This document shows positions 41,334 through 49,106 of a stretch of DNA of 64,000 nucleotides, one piece after another. The notes under the pieces were generated by a model. It made no database searches. It saw only the letters and a list, made by a program, of their open reading frames with translations, and was not told the origin of the DNA. Source of the DNA: DASXHY01 sp035552155 (lineage in GTDB: Bacteria > Verrucomicrobiota > Verrucomicrobiia > Limisphaerales > DASXHY01); assembly GCA_035552155.1 (NCBI GenBank), contig DASZLX010000050.1:1-64000 (forward strand), written 5' to 3'. The position numbers were made by a program, and so were the translations under genes. How positions within the stretch are numbered: position 1 is the stretch's first letter; every line of letters begins with the position of its first letter.

Positions 41334-41361
41334 GGCGAGGTCGCGTGGCCTCGCCTTTTTT
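41334..41361 (+). terminator. Terminator after rpmA
   Basis: GGCGAGG / CCTCGCC stem (7 bp) with an eight-base loop and the tail TTTTTTATT, 20 bases after the rpmA stop. It should largely insulate rplU-rpmA from the downstream genes. Confidence 0.8.
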
Positions 41362-41386
41362 ATTGCCTGAAAGATTCGCTGGCCAT

Positions 41387-41415
41387 TTGACCGGCAGTTA
41401 AAACTTAATTAACCT
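41387..41415 (+). promoter_or_regulatory. Candidate promoter of the toxin-antitoxin pair
   Basis: TTGACC (41387-41392), 17-base spacer, TAACCT (3 of 6 matches). Weak -10, but the only plausible promoter between the rpmA terminator and the antitoxin ATG at 41422. Confidence 0.35.
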
Positions 41416-41421
41416 TTCAAT

Positions 41422-41658
41422 ATGACGGTCACATTGCCTGAAAATATTCCCGCTTTGCAAAAAATGACCGAAACGGAGTTGAAACAGGAGCTCGCCATGT
41501 CGCTCTACGCCAGTCGCCGGATCACACTTATCCAGGCTGCTGATCTGGCCACGACGAACTTCTTTGACTTCCAGGCGTTATTGCGCGACCGGCACATTTC
41601 CCAACATTACGACGAGGATGATTTGGGAAAGGATCTCATGGTTCTCCGTGAACTTTGA
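41422..41658 (+). CDS. UPF0175-family antitoxin
   Basis: 78 residues: LPENIPALQKMTETELKQEL, AMSLYASRRITLIQAADLA and FFDFQALLRDRHISQHYDED with a terminal DLGKDL. This is the UPF0175 pattern; members pair with PIN-domain (DUF3368) toxins. The central helix-turn-helix (ITLIQAADLATTNFFDFQALL) suggests autorepression. It lies six bases upstream of a PIN toxin, as expected for the antitoxin-first order, between rpmA and obgE. Confidence 0.85.
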   Translation: MTVTLPENIPALQKMTETELKQELAMSLYASRRITLIQAADLATTNFFDFQALLRDRHISQHYDEDDLGKDLMVLREL

Positions 41659-41664
41659 AGCTGA

Positions 41665-42150
41665 ATGATCGTCGTTGCCGACACCTCTGTCATATTGAAC
41701 CTGTGCCGCGTTCAACACGAGCGATTGCTACAGCAGCTGTTTCAGCGTGTTTTAATCCCGGCAAGAGTTGCATCCGAATTTGAGCGGTTGGCGAAGGCGC
41801 AAGCTCGTTTCACAGGATTGAATCTGCCGGATTGGATTAGCGTGCTGGCTGATCCCCAATCCATGCCGCCTCGAATCATCCAAGCCAACCTCGACGCCGG
41901 AGAATCGGCAGCCATTGCTCTTTGTTTGAACGAAAGGGCCGATGTTCTTCTTATCGATGAATCTCTCGGGCGGAGAGTCGCGGAAGAACTGGGACTGCGG
42001 ACTGTAGGCATCCTGGGAGTGCTGGTTCAATCCCGCAAACGTCAATTGATTCCAGGTCTTAAAGTTGTCCTGGATCGTTTAGAGAAAGAAGCGGGTTTTT
42101 GGATCTCGGCGAGTTTGCGGTCGGCGGTACTGCAGGCGGTGGGAGAGTAA
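41665..42150 (+). CDS. PIN-domain (DUF3368) toxin
   Basis: 161 residues: MIVVADTSVILNLCRVQ with the first acidic active-site residue (Asp6), SEFERLAKAQ, a GESAAIALCLNERADVLLIDESLGRR segment with the second acidic cluster, and LGLRTVGILGVLVQSRKRQL. PIN toxins cleave RNA, often initiator tRNA or ribosomal RNA. The UPF0175 gene just upstream is its antitoxin. Only four bases separate its stop from the obgE ATG, so obgE expression may be coupled to it. Confidence 0.88.
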   Translation: MIVVADTSVILNLCRVQHERLLQQLFQRVLIPARVASEFERLAKAQARFTGLNLPDWISVLADPQSMPPRIIQANLDAGESAAIALCLNERADVLLIDESLGRRVAEELGLRTVGILGVLVQSRKRQLIPGLKVVLDRLEKEAGFWISASLRSAVLQAVGE

Positions 42151-42154
42151 ATAC

Positions 42155-43333
42155 ATGTTCATCGACGAAATAAAAATTTACGCGCGTGCCGGCCATGGCG
42201 GCAAAGGGTGCGTGGCGTTCTCGCGCGAGAAATATGTTCCGAAAGGCGGCCCGAGCGGCGGCAACGGCGGACGCGGCGGCGACGTGATTTTGGAGGCTAA
42301 TCACGACCTGAACAACCTTATCGGCCAATATTACCAGCCGAAACTCATCGCGCAGGACGGCCAGATGGGCCTTGGTAAGGGCATGGATGGCCATGCGGGA
42401 AAAGATCTCATTATCAAAGTTCCTTGCGGAACGCTGGTGTGGAAATTGCCCTCTCCGGAACTTCCGCCGGAGGAAGAGTCGGAGGAGTCCGACGAGGAAA
42501 TTTCGGCCGCTCCAAAATTTCAAACTGGTACCGGCAAGCGTCCGCTCATTCGCCATTCGAGCGGCGGCGCGGCGATGGAAATTGATCTGTCGAAAGAGGA
42601 TTCCGACGCAGGAGAAGGCGATGATGACAGAAAAGGCGAATTGGTCGCTGATCTCACCACGCACGGTCAGAGGTTTATTTTGTGCAAAGGCGGGCGCGGC
42701 GGTTTGGGAAATCGCAATTTCGCCACGTCCGTCCGGCAGGCGCCGCGTTTCGCGCAACCCGGCGAAGCCGGCCATGAAGGCGAATACCTTTTCGAGCTGC
42801 GCATCATGGCCGAGGTGGGCCTGGTCGGTTATCCGAACGCGGGCAAATCCACATTGCTTACGGCTATTTCCAAGGCGCGCCCGAAGGTTGCGCCTTACCC
42901 CTTCACCACGCTGCACCCGCAAATCGGCATCGTGGAATATCCCGATTTTTTCCGGCTCACCGTCTGCGACGTGCCGGGCTTGATCGAAGGCGCGCATAAA
43001 AATGTGGGTCTCGGGCATTCCTTCCTGCGGCATATCGAGCGTTGCAAATTTATTGTGATACTGCTGGACATGGCGGGCACGGACAATCGGGAGCCCTGGG
43101 ATGATTACAAAAATCTCCTGACGGAATTGGAGCTCTACGATCCCGCGCTTCTGGACCGGCCGCGCCTGGTCGTCTCGAACAAAATGGACGAGGCAGTCGC
43201 CGAGGAGAACCTGAAGAAATTCAAACGTAAGGTCCGCAAAACGCCGGTGCTGCCGATTTCGGCGGCGTTTGACGAAGGCATCGAGAAATTCAAAACGATG
43301 ATTCGCGACGCGGTTGAAGGTCGGGCGGACTGA
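42155..43333 (+). CDS. obgE: Obg-family ribosome-assembly GTPase
   Basis: 392 residues. The Obg domain has its Gly-rich start (YARAGHGGKGCVAFSREKYV) and GGRGGLGNRNFATSVRQAP; the G domain has GYPNAGKST (G1), DVPGLIEGAH (G3) and SNKMDE (G4). It helps assemble the large subunit and links GTP to stress. Between VPCGTLVWKLP and ELVADLTTHGQ (about residues 96-161) there is a ~65-residue insertion rich in Glu, Asp and Ser that normal Obg proteins lack. The C-terminal OCT domain is absent. Standard place after rpmA, except for the inserted pair. Confidence 0.94.
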   Translation: MFIDEIKIYARAGHGGKGCVAFSREKYVPKGGPSGGNGGRGGDVILEANHDLNNLIGQYYQPKLIAQDGQMGLGKGMDGHAGKDLIIKVPCGTLVWKLPSPELPPEEESEESDEEISAAPKFQTGTGKRPLIRHSSGGAAMEIDLSKEDSDAGEGDDDRKGELVADLTTHGQRFILCKGGRGGLGNRNFATSVRQAPRFAQPGEAGHEGEYLFELRIMAEVGLVGYPNAGKSTLLTAISKARPKVAPYPFTTLHPQIGIVEYPDFFRLTVCDVPGLIEGAHKNVGLGHSFLRHIERCKFIVILLDMAGTDNREPWDDYKNLLTELELYDPALLDRPRLVVSNKMDEAVAEENLKKFKRKVRKTPVLPISAAFDEGIEKFKTMIRDAVEGRAD

Positions 43334-43358
43334 AGGGTGTCGGTCGCTTTATAATTTT

Positions 43359-44462
43359 ATGTTACGAGCTGGAATCGTCGGTTTGCCCAATGTCGGCAAA
43401 TCCACTTTGTTTAACGCCGTCACCCGTACGCGCAAGGCGGAGGCGGCGAATTATCCCTTTTGCACCATCGATCCGAACATCGGCATCGTGACGGTGCCGG
43501 ACGCGCGACTTGAGCCGCTCGCAAAAATTGCCAAGACATCCGTCATCATTCCCGCGGCTGTTGAGTTCGTGGATATCGCAGGCCTGGTGAAAGGCGCATC
43601 GCAGGGCGAAGGTCTCGGCAATAAATTTCTCAGCCACATCCGCGAAGTGGACGCCATTGTGCAGGTGGTTCGTTGCTTCGATGATCCGGACATTCACCAC
43701 GTTGCCGGCGCTATCGATCCCATTCGCGATATTGAGACGATCATCACGGAATTAGTGCTGTCGGATTTGGACGCGGTGAAAAAGCGGCTCGAGAAAGTGG
43801 CCAAGGACGCCAAGCGCGGCGATAAGGTCGCGCTCGCGGAGGAGGCGGTGCTCAAAAAACTCGAGCCGCACTTGAATACCGGCAAACCGGCCATCACGCT
43901 CGAACTCACGCCGGAAGAAAAGGCTGTGTCCCGTCTGTTCTGGCTGATGACCGACAAACCCACGATTTTCGCCTGCAACGTGAAGGAAAGTGACTTGGCC
44001 GGCGCCGACACGAATCCTTACGTGGTAAAGGTGCGCGAATTTGCGCAGCAACATTTCGCCTGCGAGGCAGTGGTCATCAGCGCGCAAATCGAGAGCGATT
44101 TGATCGACTTGTCCGGTGAGGAAGCGAGAGAGTTTTTAAAGGAATTGGGAGTGCAGGAAAGCGGCGTGGGCCAGCTCATTCGCGCTACGTATCATTTGCT
44201 TGGCCTGCGCACGTATTTCACCGCCGGCGAAAAGGAAGTGCGCGCATGGACCATCCACGTGGGCGATACTGCGCCGAAAGCGGCGGGAGTCATTCATTCG
44301 GATTTCGAGCGCGGCTTCATCAAGGCCGAAACAGTCGCCTACGATGATTTAATGAAATGCGGCTCCGTGCCGGCGGCCCGCGAAAAAGGACTTTACCGCA
44401 TGGAAGGCAAGGAATACGTGGTGCAGGACGGCGACGTAATGCTGTTCAAGTTCAACGTCTGA
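43359..44462 (+). CDS. ychF: Redox-regulated ATPase YchF
   Basis: 367 residues, standard length: MLRAGIVGLPNVGKSTLFNA (P-loop), VEFVDIAGLVKGASQGEGLG (G3), FACNVKESDL (family's NxxE in place of NKxD, giving ATP specificity) and the C-terminal TGS-like LRTYFTAGEKEVRAWTIHVG. YchF/OLA1 binds ribosomes and is linked to oxidative stress. It starts 25 bases after obgE, in the same operon. The ATG at 43359 is chosen because the upstream open codons are not conserved. Confidence 0.96.
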   Translation: MLRAGIVGLPNVGKSTLFNAVTRTRKAEAANYPFCTIDPNIGIVTVPDARLEPLAKIAKTSVIIPAAVEFVDIAGLVKGASQGEGLGNKFLSHIREVDAIVQVVRCFDDPDIHHVAGAIDPIRDIETIITELVLSDLDAVKKRLEKVAKDAKRGDKVALAEEAVLKKLEPHLNTGKPAITLELTPEEKAVSRLFWLMTDKPTIFACNVKESDLAGADTNPYVVKVREFAQQHFACEAVVISAQIESDLIDLSGEEAREFLKELGVQESGVGQLIRATYHLLGLRTYFTAGEKEVRAWTIHVGDTAPKAAGVIHSDFERGFIKAETVAYDDLMKCGSVPAAREKGLYRMEGKEYVVQDGDVMLFKFNV

Positions 44463-44467
44463 CCGTG

Positions 44468-44541
44468 CTGGCTCATAGCAGCTGACGTTAGAGGCTCTGG
44501 CTTTTTCAAAAAAAGGAGCCTCCGACGTCGCTGCTACAATC
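44468..44541 (+). terminator. Long inverted GTAGCAGC-word repeat, probable ychF terminator
   Basis: TAGCAGCTGACGTTAGAGGC and GCCTCCGACGTCGCTGCTA form a long imperfect stem around CTTTTTCAAAAAAAGGAG. T/A runs in the centre are not a classical tail, so termination is inferred from its place six bases after the stop. Belongs to the GAGGAGGCTC-word family. Confidence 0.55.
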
Positions 44542-44547
44542 AGGAGA

Positions 44548-44910
44548 TTATTCCCAATGGCCGGCCGTCCATATCCAGCCTTTGCCCTCGGGATTTGTAT
44601 CCCAATGCCCCGGCACCCAGACTGCGTTCACGCGCGGACGCACTTCCCAATGTCCGGGCACCCAAACCCAACTGCCGTGCACGCGGCTCCAATAACCCGC
44701 GATCCAAACGCTCGCCTCGGTCGGAGCTGTGCCTTCCATTTCCGTTCGCGGCGGCGGCGGTTCTTCCGTCACCACGACCGTTCGTGTGGTCGTCGTGACT
44801 GGTTCGGTGGTTTCGACATACGCACGGTGATGGGAGACGCATCCACCCAAAAGGACGCCTCCGGCTGTTATTAATGGCAAGATGCCAAACCTCATTGTAT
44901 TTTTCTTCAT
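44548..44910 (-). CDS. YXWGXW-repeat lipoprotein, 120 aa
   Basis: MKKNTMRFGILPLITAGGVL / LGGC is a lipoprotein signal with a lipobox (LLGGC). After a Thr/Pro-rich linker the C-terminal half has three tandem units of the type VWVPGHWExxP: ASVWIAGYW, GSWVWVPGHWE, AVWVPGHWDTNP and GWIWTAGHWE. This is the YXWGXW (PF12779-type) repeat of unknown function, common in outer-membrane lipoproteins. It is convergent with ychF. Confidence 0.82.
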   Translation of the reverse strand: MKKNTMRFGILPLITAGGVLLGGCVSHHRAYVETTEPVTTTTRTVVVTEEPPPPRTEMEGTAPTEASVWIAGYWSRVHGSWVWVPGHWEVRPRVNAVWVPGHWDTNPEGKGWIWTAGHWE

Positions 44911-45081
44911 AATTTTCTTTTGCCTGGCTGGAGTGGCCAGCCTTGGTTCTCCAAAATCCCTGCCGATGGTCGGCTCAATATATCCTCGGTGGCCTGCGAG
45001 GGCGGATGGGGAGCTTTGCTACTCGTGAACGGGGTGGAGTTTCGCCCTTGAGCTTTTCGTATGCGGCGTTATTTTCGCTTC

Positions 45082-45300
45082 ATGCCGTTATACGAGTTCC
45101 ATTGCGAGCAATGCGGGAAAGACAGCGAAATACTTATCCGTTCCAGTGATTGGAAGGGAACTCAATGCCCGAAGTGCGGCTCGACGAAACTTGAGAAGAA
45201 GTTTTCCGTCTTCGCCTCGGCCAATGCCGAAGGCGGCGCTGGCCCCTCACCGAAACGCAGTGGCGGAGGCGGTTGCGGACCCGGCTGCGGGTGCCATTGA
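45082..45300 (+). CDS. FmdB-like zinc-ribbon protein with Cys/Gly tail
   Basis: 72 residues: MPLYEFHCEQCGKDSEILIR, then GTQCPKCGSTKLEKKFSVFA, giving CxxC...CxxC of the FmdB family. The tail reads SGGGGCGPGCGCH, three extra Cys and a terminal His that could bind a metal. The start at MPLYEF is the conserved one; seven upstream codons are open but not conserved. It sits upstream of the HAD gene on the opposite strand. Role unknown. Confidence 0.8.
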   Translation: MPLYEFHCEQCGKDSEILIRSSDWKGTQCPKCGSTKLEKKFSVFASANAEGGAGPSPKRSGGGGCGPGCGCH

Positions 45301-45305
45301 GAACC

Positions 45306-45384
45306 GTTAAATGAGTTAAATGGTTAAATCAGCCGGCCGACACGCTCCTCATTTAACTCGTTTAACGATTTAACTTATTTAACT
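45306..45384. repeat. Inverted GTTTAACGATTTAAC-word repeat
   Basis: GTTAAATGAGTTAAATGGTT on the left and AACTCGTTTAACGATTTAAC / TTATTTAACT on the right, around a short GC-rich centre. It lies between the 3' ends of the FmdB-like and HAD genes; the right arm includes the stop codon of the HAD gene. Confidence 0.72.
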
Positions 45385-46052
45385 ACTTCTCCAACAGATA
45401 CCCGGCGCAAATCTTCCACGACCCAATCCGGTCGATGTCGCTTTAATTCGTCAAGCGTCGCGCCGCCGGTCGCCACGGCCAGGACTTTGGCATTGATGGC
45501 GCGTCCGCAGCGAATATCAAACGGGGTATCACCAATCACCAGGATTTCACCATCGCGCAGGCTTTTGCCGAGGAGACGCCGCCCGCGTTCGCGCGCAGCC
45601 ACGGCGATCAGGTCGCGGTCCTCGTTATCATCGGCGAAGGCGCCGGTTTCGAACTCCTTCCACAAGGCGAAATGGCGCAGCTTGATTTCCGCGCCCAGGC
45701 GGATGTTGCCGGTGAGCAACCCGAGCAGGGGCGGTTTCGGCAATTTTTTTAAGTCGTGAATGAATTCCCAAATGCCGGGGCAAGCCTCCGTTTTGCTGTG
45801 ATCGAGAATGTAATCCAGCCAGAAAACGTAACGCTCGAAAAACCGTTCAAAGTTCTCCGGCGTCTCCGCGATTTTATGATAAACAAAAAACTCGCGCACC
45901 AGGCTGATATCCGTGCGCCCGGCAAATTTAAGTTTCTCGAAGCCGTCGTGAGCGTTGAATTCCGACTGAAATACCTTGGCAAAAGCTTTAATGCCGGCGC
46001 CGCCGGTGTGAACCAGCGTCCCGTCGATATCAAACAAAACCAGTCGAATCAT
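45375..46052 (-). CDS. HAD-superfamily hydrolase (phosphoglycolate phosphatase-like)
   Basis: 225 residues: LVLFDIDGTLVHTGG (motif I DxDGT), LLGLLTGNIRLG (motif II), KSLRDGEILVIGDTPFDIRC (motif IV GDTPxD). A helical cap lies between motifs I and II as in Gph/PgmB-like subgroup I enzymes. It dephosphorylates a small phosphate ester, perhaps 2-phosphoglycolate. The stop lies in a dispersed repeat. Divergent from rpmE across 190 bases. Confidence 0.88.
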   Translation of the reverse strand: MIRLVLFDIDGTLVHTGGAGIKAFAKVFQSEFNAHDGFEKLKFAGRTDISLVREFFVYHKIAETPENFERFFERYVFWLDYILDHSKTEACPGIWEFIHDLKKLPKPPLLGLLTGNIRLGAEIKLRHFALWKEFETGAFADDNEDRDLIAVAARERGRRLLGKSLRDGEILVIGDTPFDIRCGRAINAKVLAVATGGATLDELKRHRPDWVVEDLRRVSVGEVVK

Positions 46053-46075
46053 GCGCGGAGAAGATAAGGGGAAAT

Positions 46076-46170
46076 TTACGATTTACGATACACGATTTAC
46101 GAATTTGGGAGCGGAATACATCAAAGGGCTTCATCACACCCATTCCTTGCAAATCGTATATCGCTGATAT
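46076..46170. repeat. Inverted TTTACGA-word repeat
   Basis: TTACGATTTACGATACACGA / TTTACGAATTTGG on the left and TTGCAAATCGTATATCGCTG on the right, around about 40 bases. It lies between the divergent HAD and rpmE genes, 35 bases upstream of the rpmE promoter candidate. Confidence 0.68.
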
Positions 46171-46205
46171 TTAGCAAATTTGTGGAAAAACATCAAATTT
46201 GCCGC

Positions 46206-46233
46206 TTGTAATCGGTCCTGCAGATGGTATTTT
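46206..46233 (+). promoter_or_regulatory. rpmE promoter candidate
   Basis: TTGTAA (46206-46211), 16-base spacer, TATTTT (46228-46233). The predicted start leaves only about six bases before the rpmE ATG at 46246. Confidence 0.4.
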
Positions 46234-46245
46234 GTGCGGCCTTTT

Positions 46246-46488
46246 ATGAAAGCAGACATTCATCCGAAATATGTGGATGCCGAAATCCGTTGCGCCTGTG
46301 GCAACGTGATCAAGACCCGCTCCACCAAGCCGACCATTATTGTCGGTATTTGCAACGTGTGCCATCCGTTTTATACCGGCCAGCAGAAATTTGTGGACAC
46401 CGCCGGCCGCGTGGACAAGTTCCAGCAGCGCGCCGCCAAGACGCAGGCTGCCCAGGCCGCGTTCGCGTCAAAGAAAAAGAAGAAATAG
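46246..46488 (+). CDS. rpmE: 50S ribosomal protein L31 (zinc form)
   Basis: 80 residues: MKADIHPKYVDAEIRCACGN, IKTRSTKPTIIVGICNVCHP, FYTGQQKFVDTAGRVDKFQQ. CAC...CNVC are the four cysteines of the zinc-binding (C+) L31. The C-terminus is longer than usual and ends in Lys (KKKKK). It precedes prfA, the usual bacterial order, but a terminator separates them. Confidence 0.96.
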   Translation: MKADIHPKYVDAEIRCACGNVIKTRSTKPTIIVGICNVCHPFYTGQQKFVDTAGRVDKFQQRAAKTQAAQAAFASKKKKK

Positions 46489-46499
46489 CGTTTTTCGAA

Positions 46500-46546
46500 A
46501 CAACGCCCGCAGCATCCGTTTATCGGACTGCGGGCGTTGTCTTTTT
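46500..46546 (+). terminator. Terminator after rpmE
   Basis: ACAACGCCCGCAG / CTGCGGGCGTTGT form a perfect 13-bp stem with a 15-base loop and the tail CTTTTT, 12 bases after the stop. Confidence 0.92.
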
Positions 46547-46563
46547 CCCGATGGCCTCGTCAT

Positions 46564-46632
46564 TTATGATTTTCGATTTGCGATTGACGCACGTTGGAAT
46601 TCAAAGCGCGTAAATCCCAAATCGTAAATCAC
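46564..46632. repeat. Inverted TTTACGA-word repeat before prfA
   Basis: TTATGATTTTCGATTTGCGA and GCGTAAATCCCAAATCGTA / AATCACC are inverted relatives; the right arm ends nine bases before the prfA ATG. Confidence 0.68.
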
Positions 46633-46640
46633 CAATCGAG

Positions 46641-47720
46641 ATGGATTTAAATCCGCACATCGAAAAATTCGCCCGCCGCTTTGCGGAAGTCGAATCCGCT
46701 TTGAGCGATCCCAAGGCATTCGACAACCCGCAGCGTGCGCAGGAATTGTCGAGGGAATACGCCCGCCTCAAAGAGTTGGTGGCGGGGGGGCAGTCGTATC
46801 AAAAAACGATGGCGGACCTGGCGGAAAATCGAGCGCTGCTCAAAACAGAACCGGCGGAATCGGAACTGGCGCAGATGGCGAAGGAAGAAGTCTCGCGCCT
46901 GGAAGCGGACGAGAAGCGGCTCGCGCGGCAGATTCAATTCGGCATCCTGCCGCCGCACCCGACCGATTCGCGCAACACGATTGTGGAAATCCGGGCGGGC
47001 ACCGGCGGCCAGGAATCCGCGCTTTTCGCCGCGGATCTTTATCGCATGTACACGCGCTACGCGGAGGCGCAGGGTTGGGAGATTGAAAACCTGGACTCGA
47101 ATCCATCGGACCTGGGTGGCTTCAAGGAAATCGTGTTCCAAATCAATGGCACGGATGTTTTCAAGCGGTTGAAATACGAAAGCGGCGTGCACCGGGTCCA
47201 ACGCGTCCCGGCGACCGAGGCGCAAGGGCGCATTCATACCAGCGCCACTACTGTCGCTGTGTTGCCGGAGGCGCAAGAGGTGGACGTCCAACTTAATCTT
47301 GAGGATCTCGAAATCACTCGTTGCCGCGCCTCGGGCAAAGGCGGCCAGGGTGTGAACACCACCGATTCGGCGGTGCAAATTCATCACGTTCCCAGCGGCA
47401 TGACGGTTCGCATCGCGGACGAGCGTTCGCAGATTAAAAATCGCGCCAAGGCCATGACTGTGCTCCGCACGAGGTTGCTGGAAAAAAAAATTGCCGAGGA
47501 AAACGCCAAATACGCCGCGCAACGCAAGGAGCAGGTAGGTTCCGGAGATCGCAGCGAAAAAATTCGCACCTATAATTTTCCGCAAAACCGCGTCACGGAC
47601 CATCGCATCGACTTGACGCTCTATAACCTCGCCAATTTTATGGAAGGCGATCTGGATCCCATCATTGACCCGCTGATCGCACATGACATGGAAGAAAAGT
47701 TTGCGGCGCTGGCCCTGTGA
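46641..47720 (+). CDS. prfA: Peptide chain release factor 1
   Basis: 359 residues, standard length. The UAA/UAG-reading tripeptide PAT is in RVQRVPATEAQGRIHTSATT, and GGQ is in SGKGGQGVNTTDSAVQIHHV. It ends translation at UAG and UAA, complementing RF2 (prfB at 6052). Located after rpmE and its terminator, with a repeat directly upstream, so it is probably transcribed separately and then continues into the HAD gene 10 bases downstream. No programmed frameshift is needed or seen. Confidence 0.97.
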   Translation: MDLNPHIEKFARRFAEVESALSDPKAFDNPQRAQELSREYARLKELVAGGQSYQKTMADLAENRALLKTEPAESELAQMAKEEVSRLEADEKRLARQIQFGILPPHPTDSRNTIVEIRAGTGGQESALFAADLYRMYTRYAEAQGWEIENLDSNPSDLGGFKEIVFQINGTDVFKRLKYESGVHRVQRVPATEAQGRIHTSATTVAVLPEAQEVDVQLNLEDLEITRCRASGKGGQGVNTTDSAVQIHHVPSGMTVRIADERSQIKNRAKAMTVLRTRLLEKKIAEENAKYAAQRKEQVGSGDRSEKIRTYNFPQNRVTDHRIDLTLYNLANFMEGDLDPIIDPLIAHDMEEKFAALAL

Positions 47721-47730
47721 CCGATTTGAA

Positions 47731-48327
47731 ATGAAATCAACACACTTCGAGCTTAAAGGCTTGGTTTTCGATTGCGACGGCACGCTGGCGGACACCATGC
47801 CCTTGCACTGGCGCGCGTGGCAGATGATTACGCAGCGGCACAATCTCCATTTCCCCGAGGACCGTTTTTACGCGTTTGGCGGCGTGCCTTCGCGCGACAT
47901 TCTGAGATTGCTGGCGCAGGAACAAGGGCGCGCCCTGGATCACATCGCGGTCGCGCACGAAAAAGAGGAGGCGTTTCTGCCATTGCTCGCGGAAGTGGAG
48001 CCGATTCATGCGGTCGTGGAAATTGCCAAGGCCAATCACGGCAAAATTCCGATGGCGGTCGCGTCCGGCGGCACCGAGCGGATCATCGGCATGGTGCTCG
48101 ACCGGCTGAAAATCCGTTCCTTATTCAACGCCGTCGTGACCAGTGAGATGGTGAAAAACCAGAAGCCCGCGCCGGATATTTTTCTGGAAGCCGCGCGCCG
48201 TATCGGCGTGGACCCTAAATTCTGCCGCGGCTACGAGGATACGGATTTGGGGATGCAGGCGATTCGTTCAGCCGGAATGGACGCGGTCGATGTGCGGGAT
48301 TTACTGGTGCATAAAAGTGACACCTAA
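47731..48327 (+). CDS. HAD hydrolase, beta-phosphoglucomutase-like
   Basis: 198 residues: GLVFDCDGTLADTMPLHWRA (motif I), VASGGTERIIGMVL (motif II), SEMVKNQKPAPDIFLEAARR (motif III Lys and KPxPD) and GYEDTDLGMQAIRSAGM (motif IV). These are the hallmarks of subfamily IA phosphatases/beta-phosphoglucomutases such as YqaB or PgmB; with a DCDGTxxDT box it probably removes phosphate from a sugar or fructose-1-phosphate. It follows prfA by 10 bases and its last codons overlap the convergent methyltransferase gene by 4 bases. Confidence 0.88.
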   Translation: MKSTHFELKGLVFDCDGTLADTMPLHWRAWQMITQRHNLHFPEDRFYAFGGVPSRDILRLLAQEQGRALDHIAVAHEKEEAFLPLLAEVEPIHAVVEIAKANHGKIPMAVASGGTERIIGMVLDRLKIRSLFNAVVTSEMVKNQKPAPDIFLEAARRIGVDPKFCRGYEDTDLGMQAIRSAGMDAVDVRDLLVHKSDT

Positions 48328-49106
48328 GTCAAAGTTCCGTAATATACCACCGTGTCGTAGATGAACCGCACGCGGCCGTTTTCCTGGTGTGTGTCAAAGA
48401 GGATTTTGAGATCACGAAGCATTTCGGCGTGGCCACGCTGGCCCACTTCCGGCGCATAGGAGGAAGAAAGCAATCGGCCTTTCAAGCCTTCAAAATCAAA
48501 TTCCTGAAAACTGGGAAAAGATTTTTTCACTGGCGCATGGCTAAAAAATTTCCGCACGACTTCATCGTCGATCTGTTTGTGGTCCACTTTCGCGTAATCC
48601 GTGGCGTAAGTTTTGAGCAGGTTTTCGTAAGCGGCTAGAAATGCGGTGGCGGCCGTTTGGCGATCGTTCCAAATCAGCACGATCCATCCGCCGGGTTTCA
48701 GGATCCGCGCAAATTCCTTTCGGCAACGTTCGCGGTCGAACCAATGAAATGCCTGGCCGGCGGTCACGAAATCAGCGCAAGCTTGCGGCAGCGAAGTTTC
48801 TTCGGCATTCGCTGCCACGCTCGTGAAGTTTGAAAATCCATTGAGCAATCGCTCGCCCGCCGCGCGCATGTCAGGGTTGGGTTCCACCCCGAATACCCGA
48901 TTGCCATTTGCCAGGAAGAGTTCCGCCAGTTTTCCAGTGCCCGAGCCGATGTCTGCGATGACCGAATTTTTCGTCATCCCGCATTCCGCCTCCAACAGTT
49001 CTAGAATTTCCTTCGGGTACCCGGGACGGAAACGGACGTAGTTTTCCACCCGGGAAGAAAAACGGCGGGTGGGATCGCGATCAGATGGCGGCATCGGCAC
49101 GCTCAT
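48324..49106 (-). CDS. SAM-dependent methyltransferase (class I)
   Basis: 260 residues: SVIADIGSGTGKLAELFLANG (SAM motif I), VFGVEPNPDMRAAGE (acidic Asp/Glu), ADFVTAGQAFHWFDRERCRK and ARILKPGGWIVLIWND (motif III). Ending VRFIYDTVVYYGTL is the family's usual form. It is similar to small-molecule methyltransferases such as those related to TAM (trans-aconitate); substrate not known. Start ATG overlaps the stop of the upstream permease gene (ATGA), so it is translated with that operon. The longer open frame upstream belongs to the permease's shadow. Confidence 0.85.
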   Translation of the reverse strand: MSVPMPPSDRDPTRRFSSRVENYVRFRPGYPKEILELLEAECGMTKNSVIADIGSGTGKLAELFLANGNRVFGVEPNPDMRAAGERLLNGFSNFTSVAANAEETSLPQACADFVTAGQAFHWFDRERCRKEFARILKPGGWIVLIWNDRQTAATAFLAAYENLLKTYATDYAKVDHKQIDDEVVRKFFSHAPVKKSFPSFQEFDFEGLKGRLLSSSYAPEVGQRGHAEMLRDLKILFDTHQENGRVRFIYDTVVYYGTLT

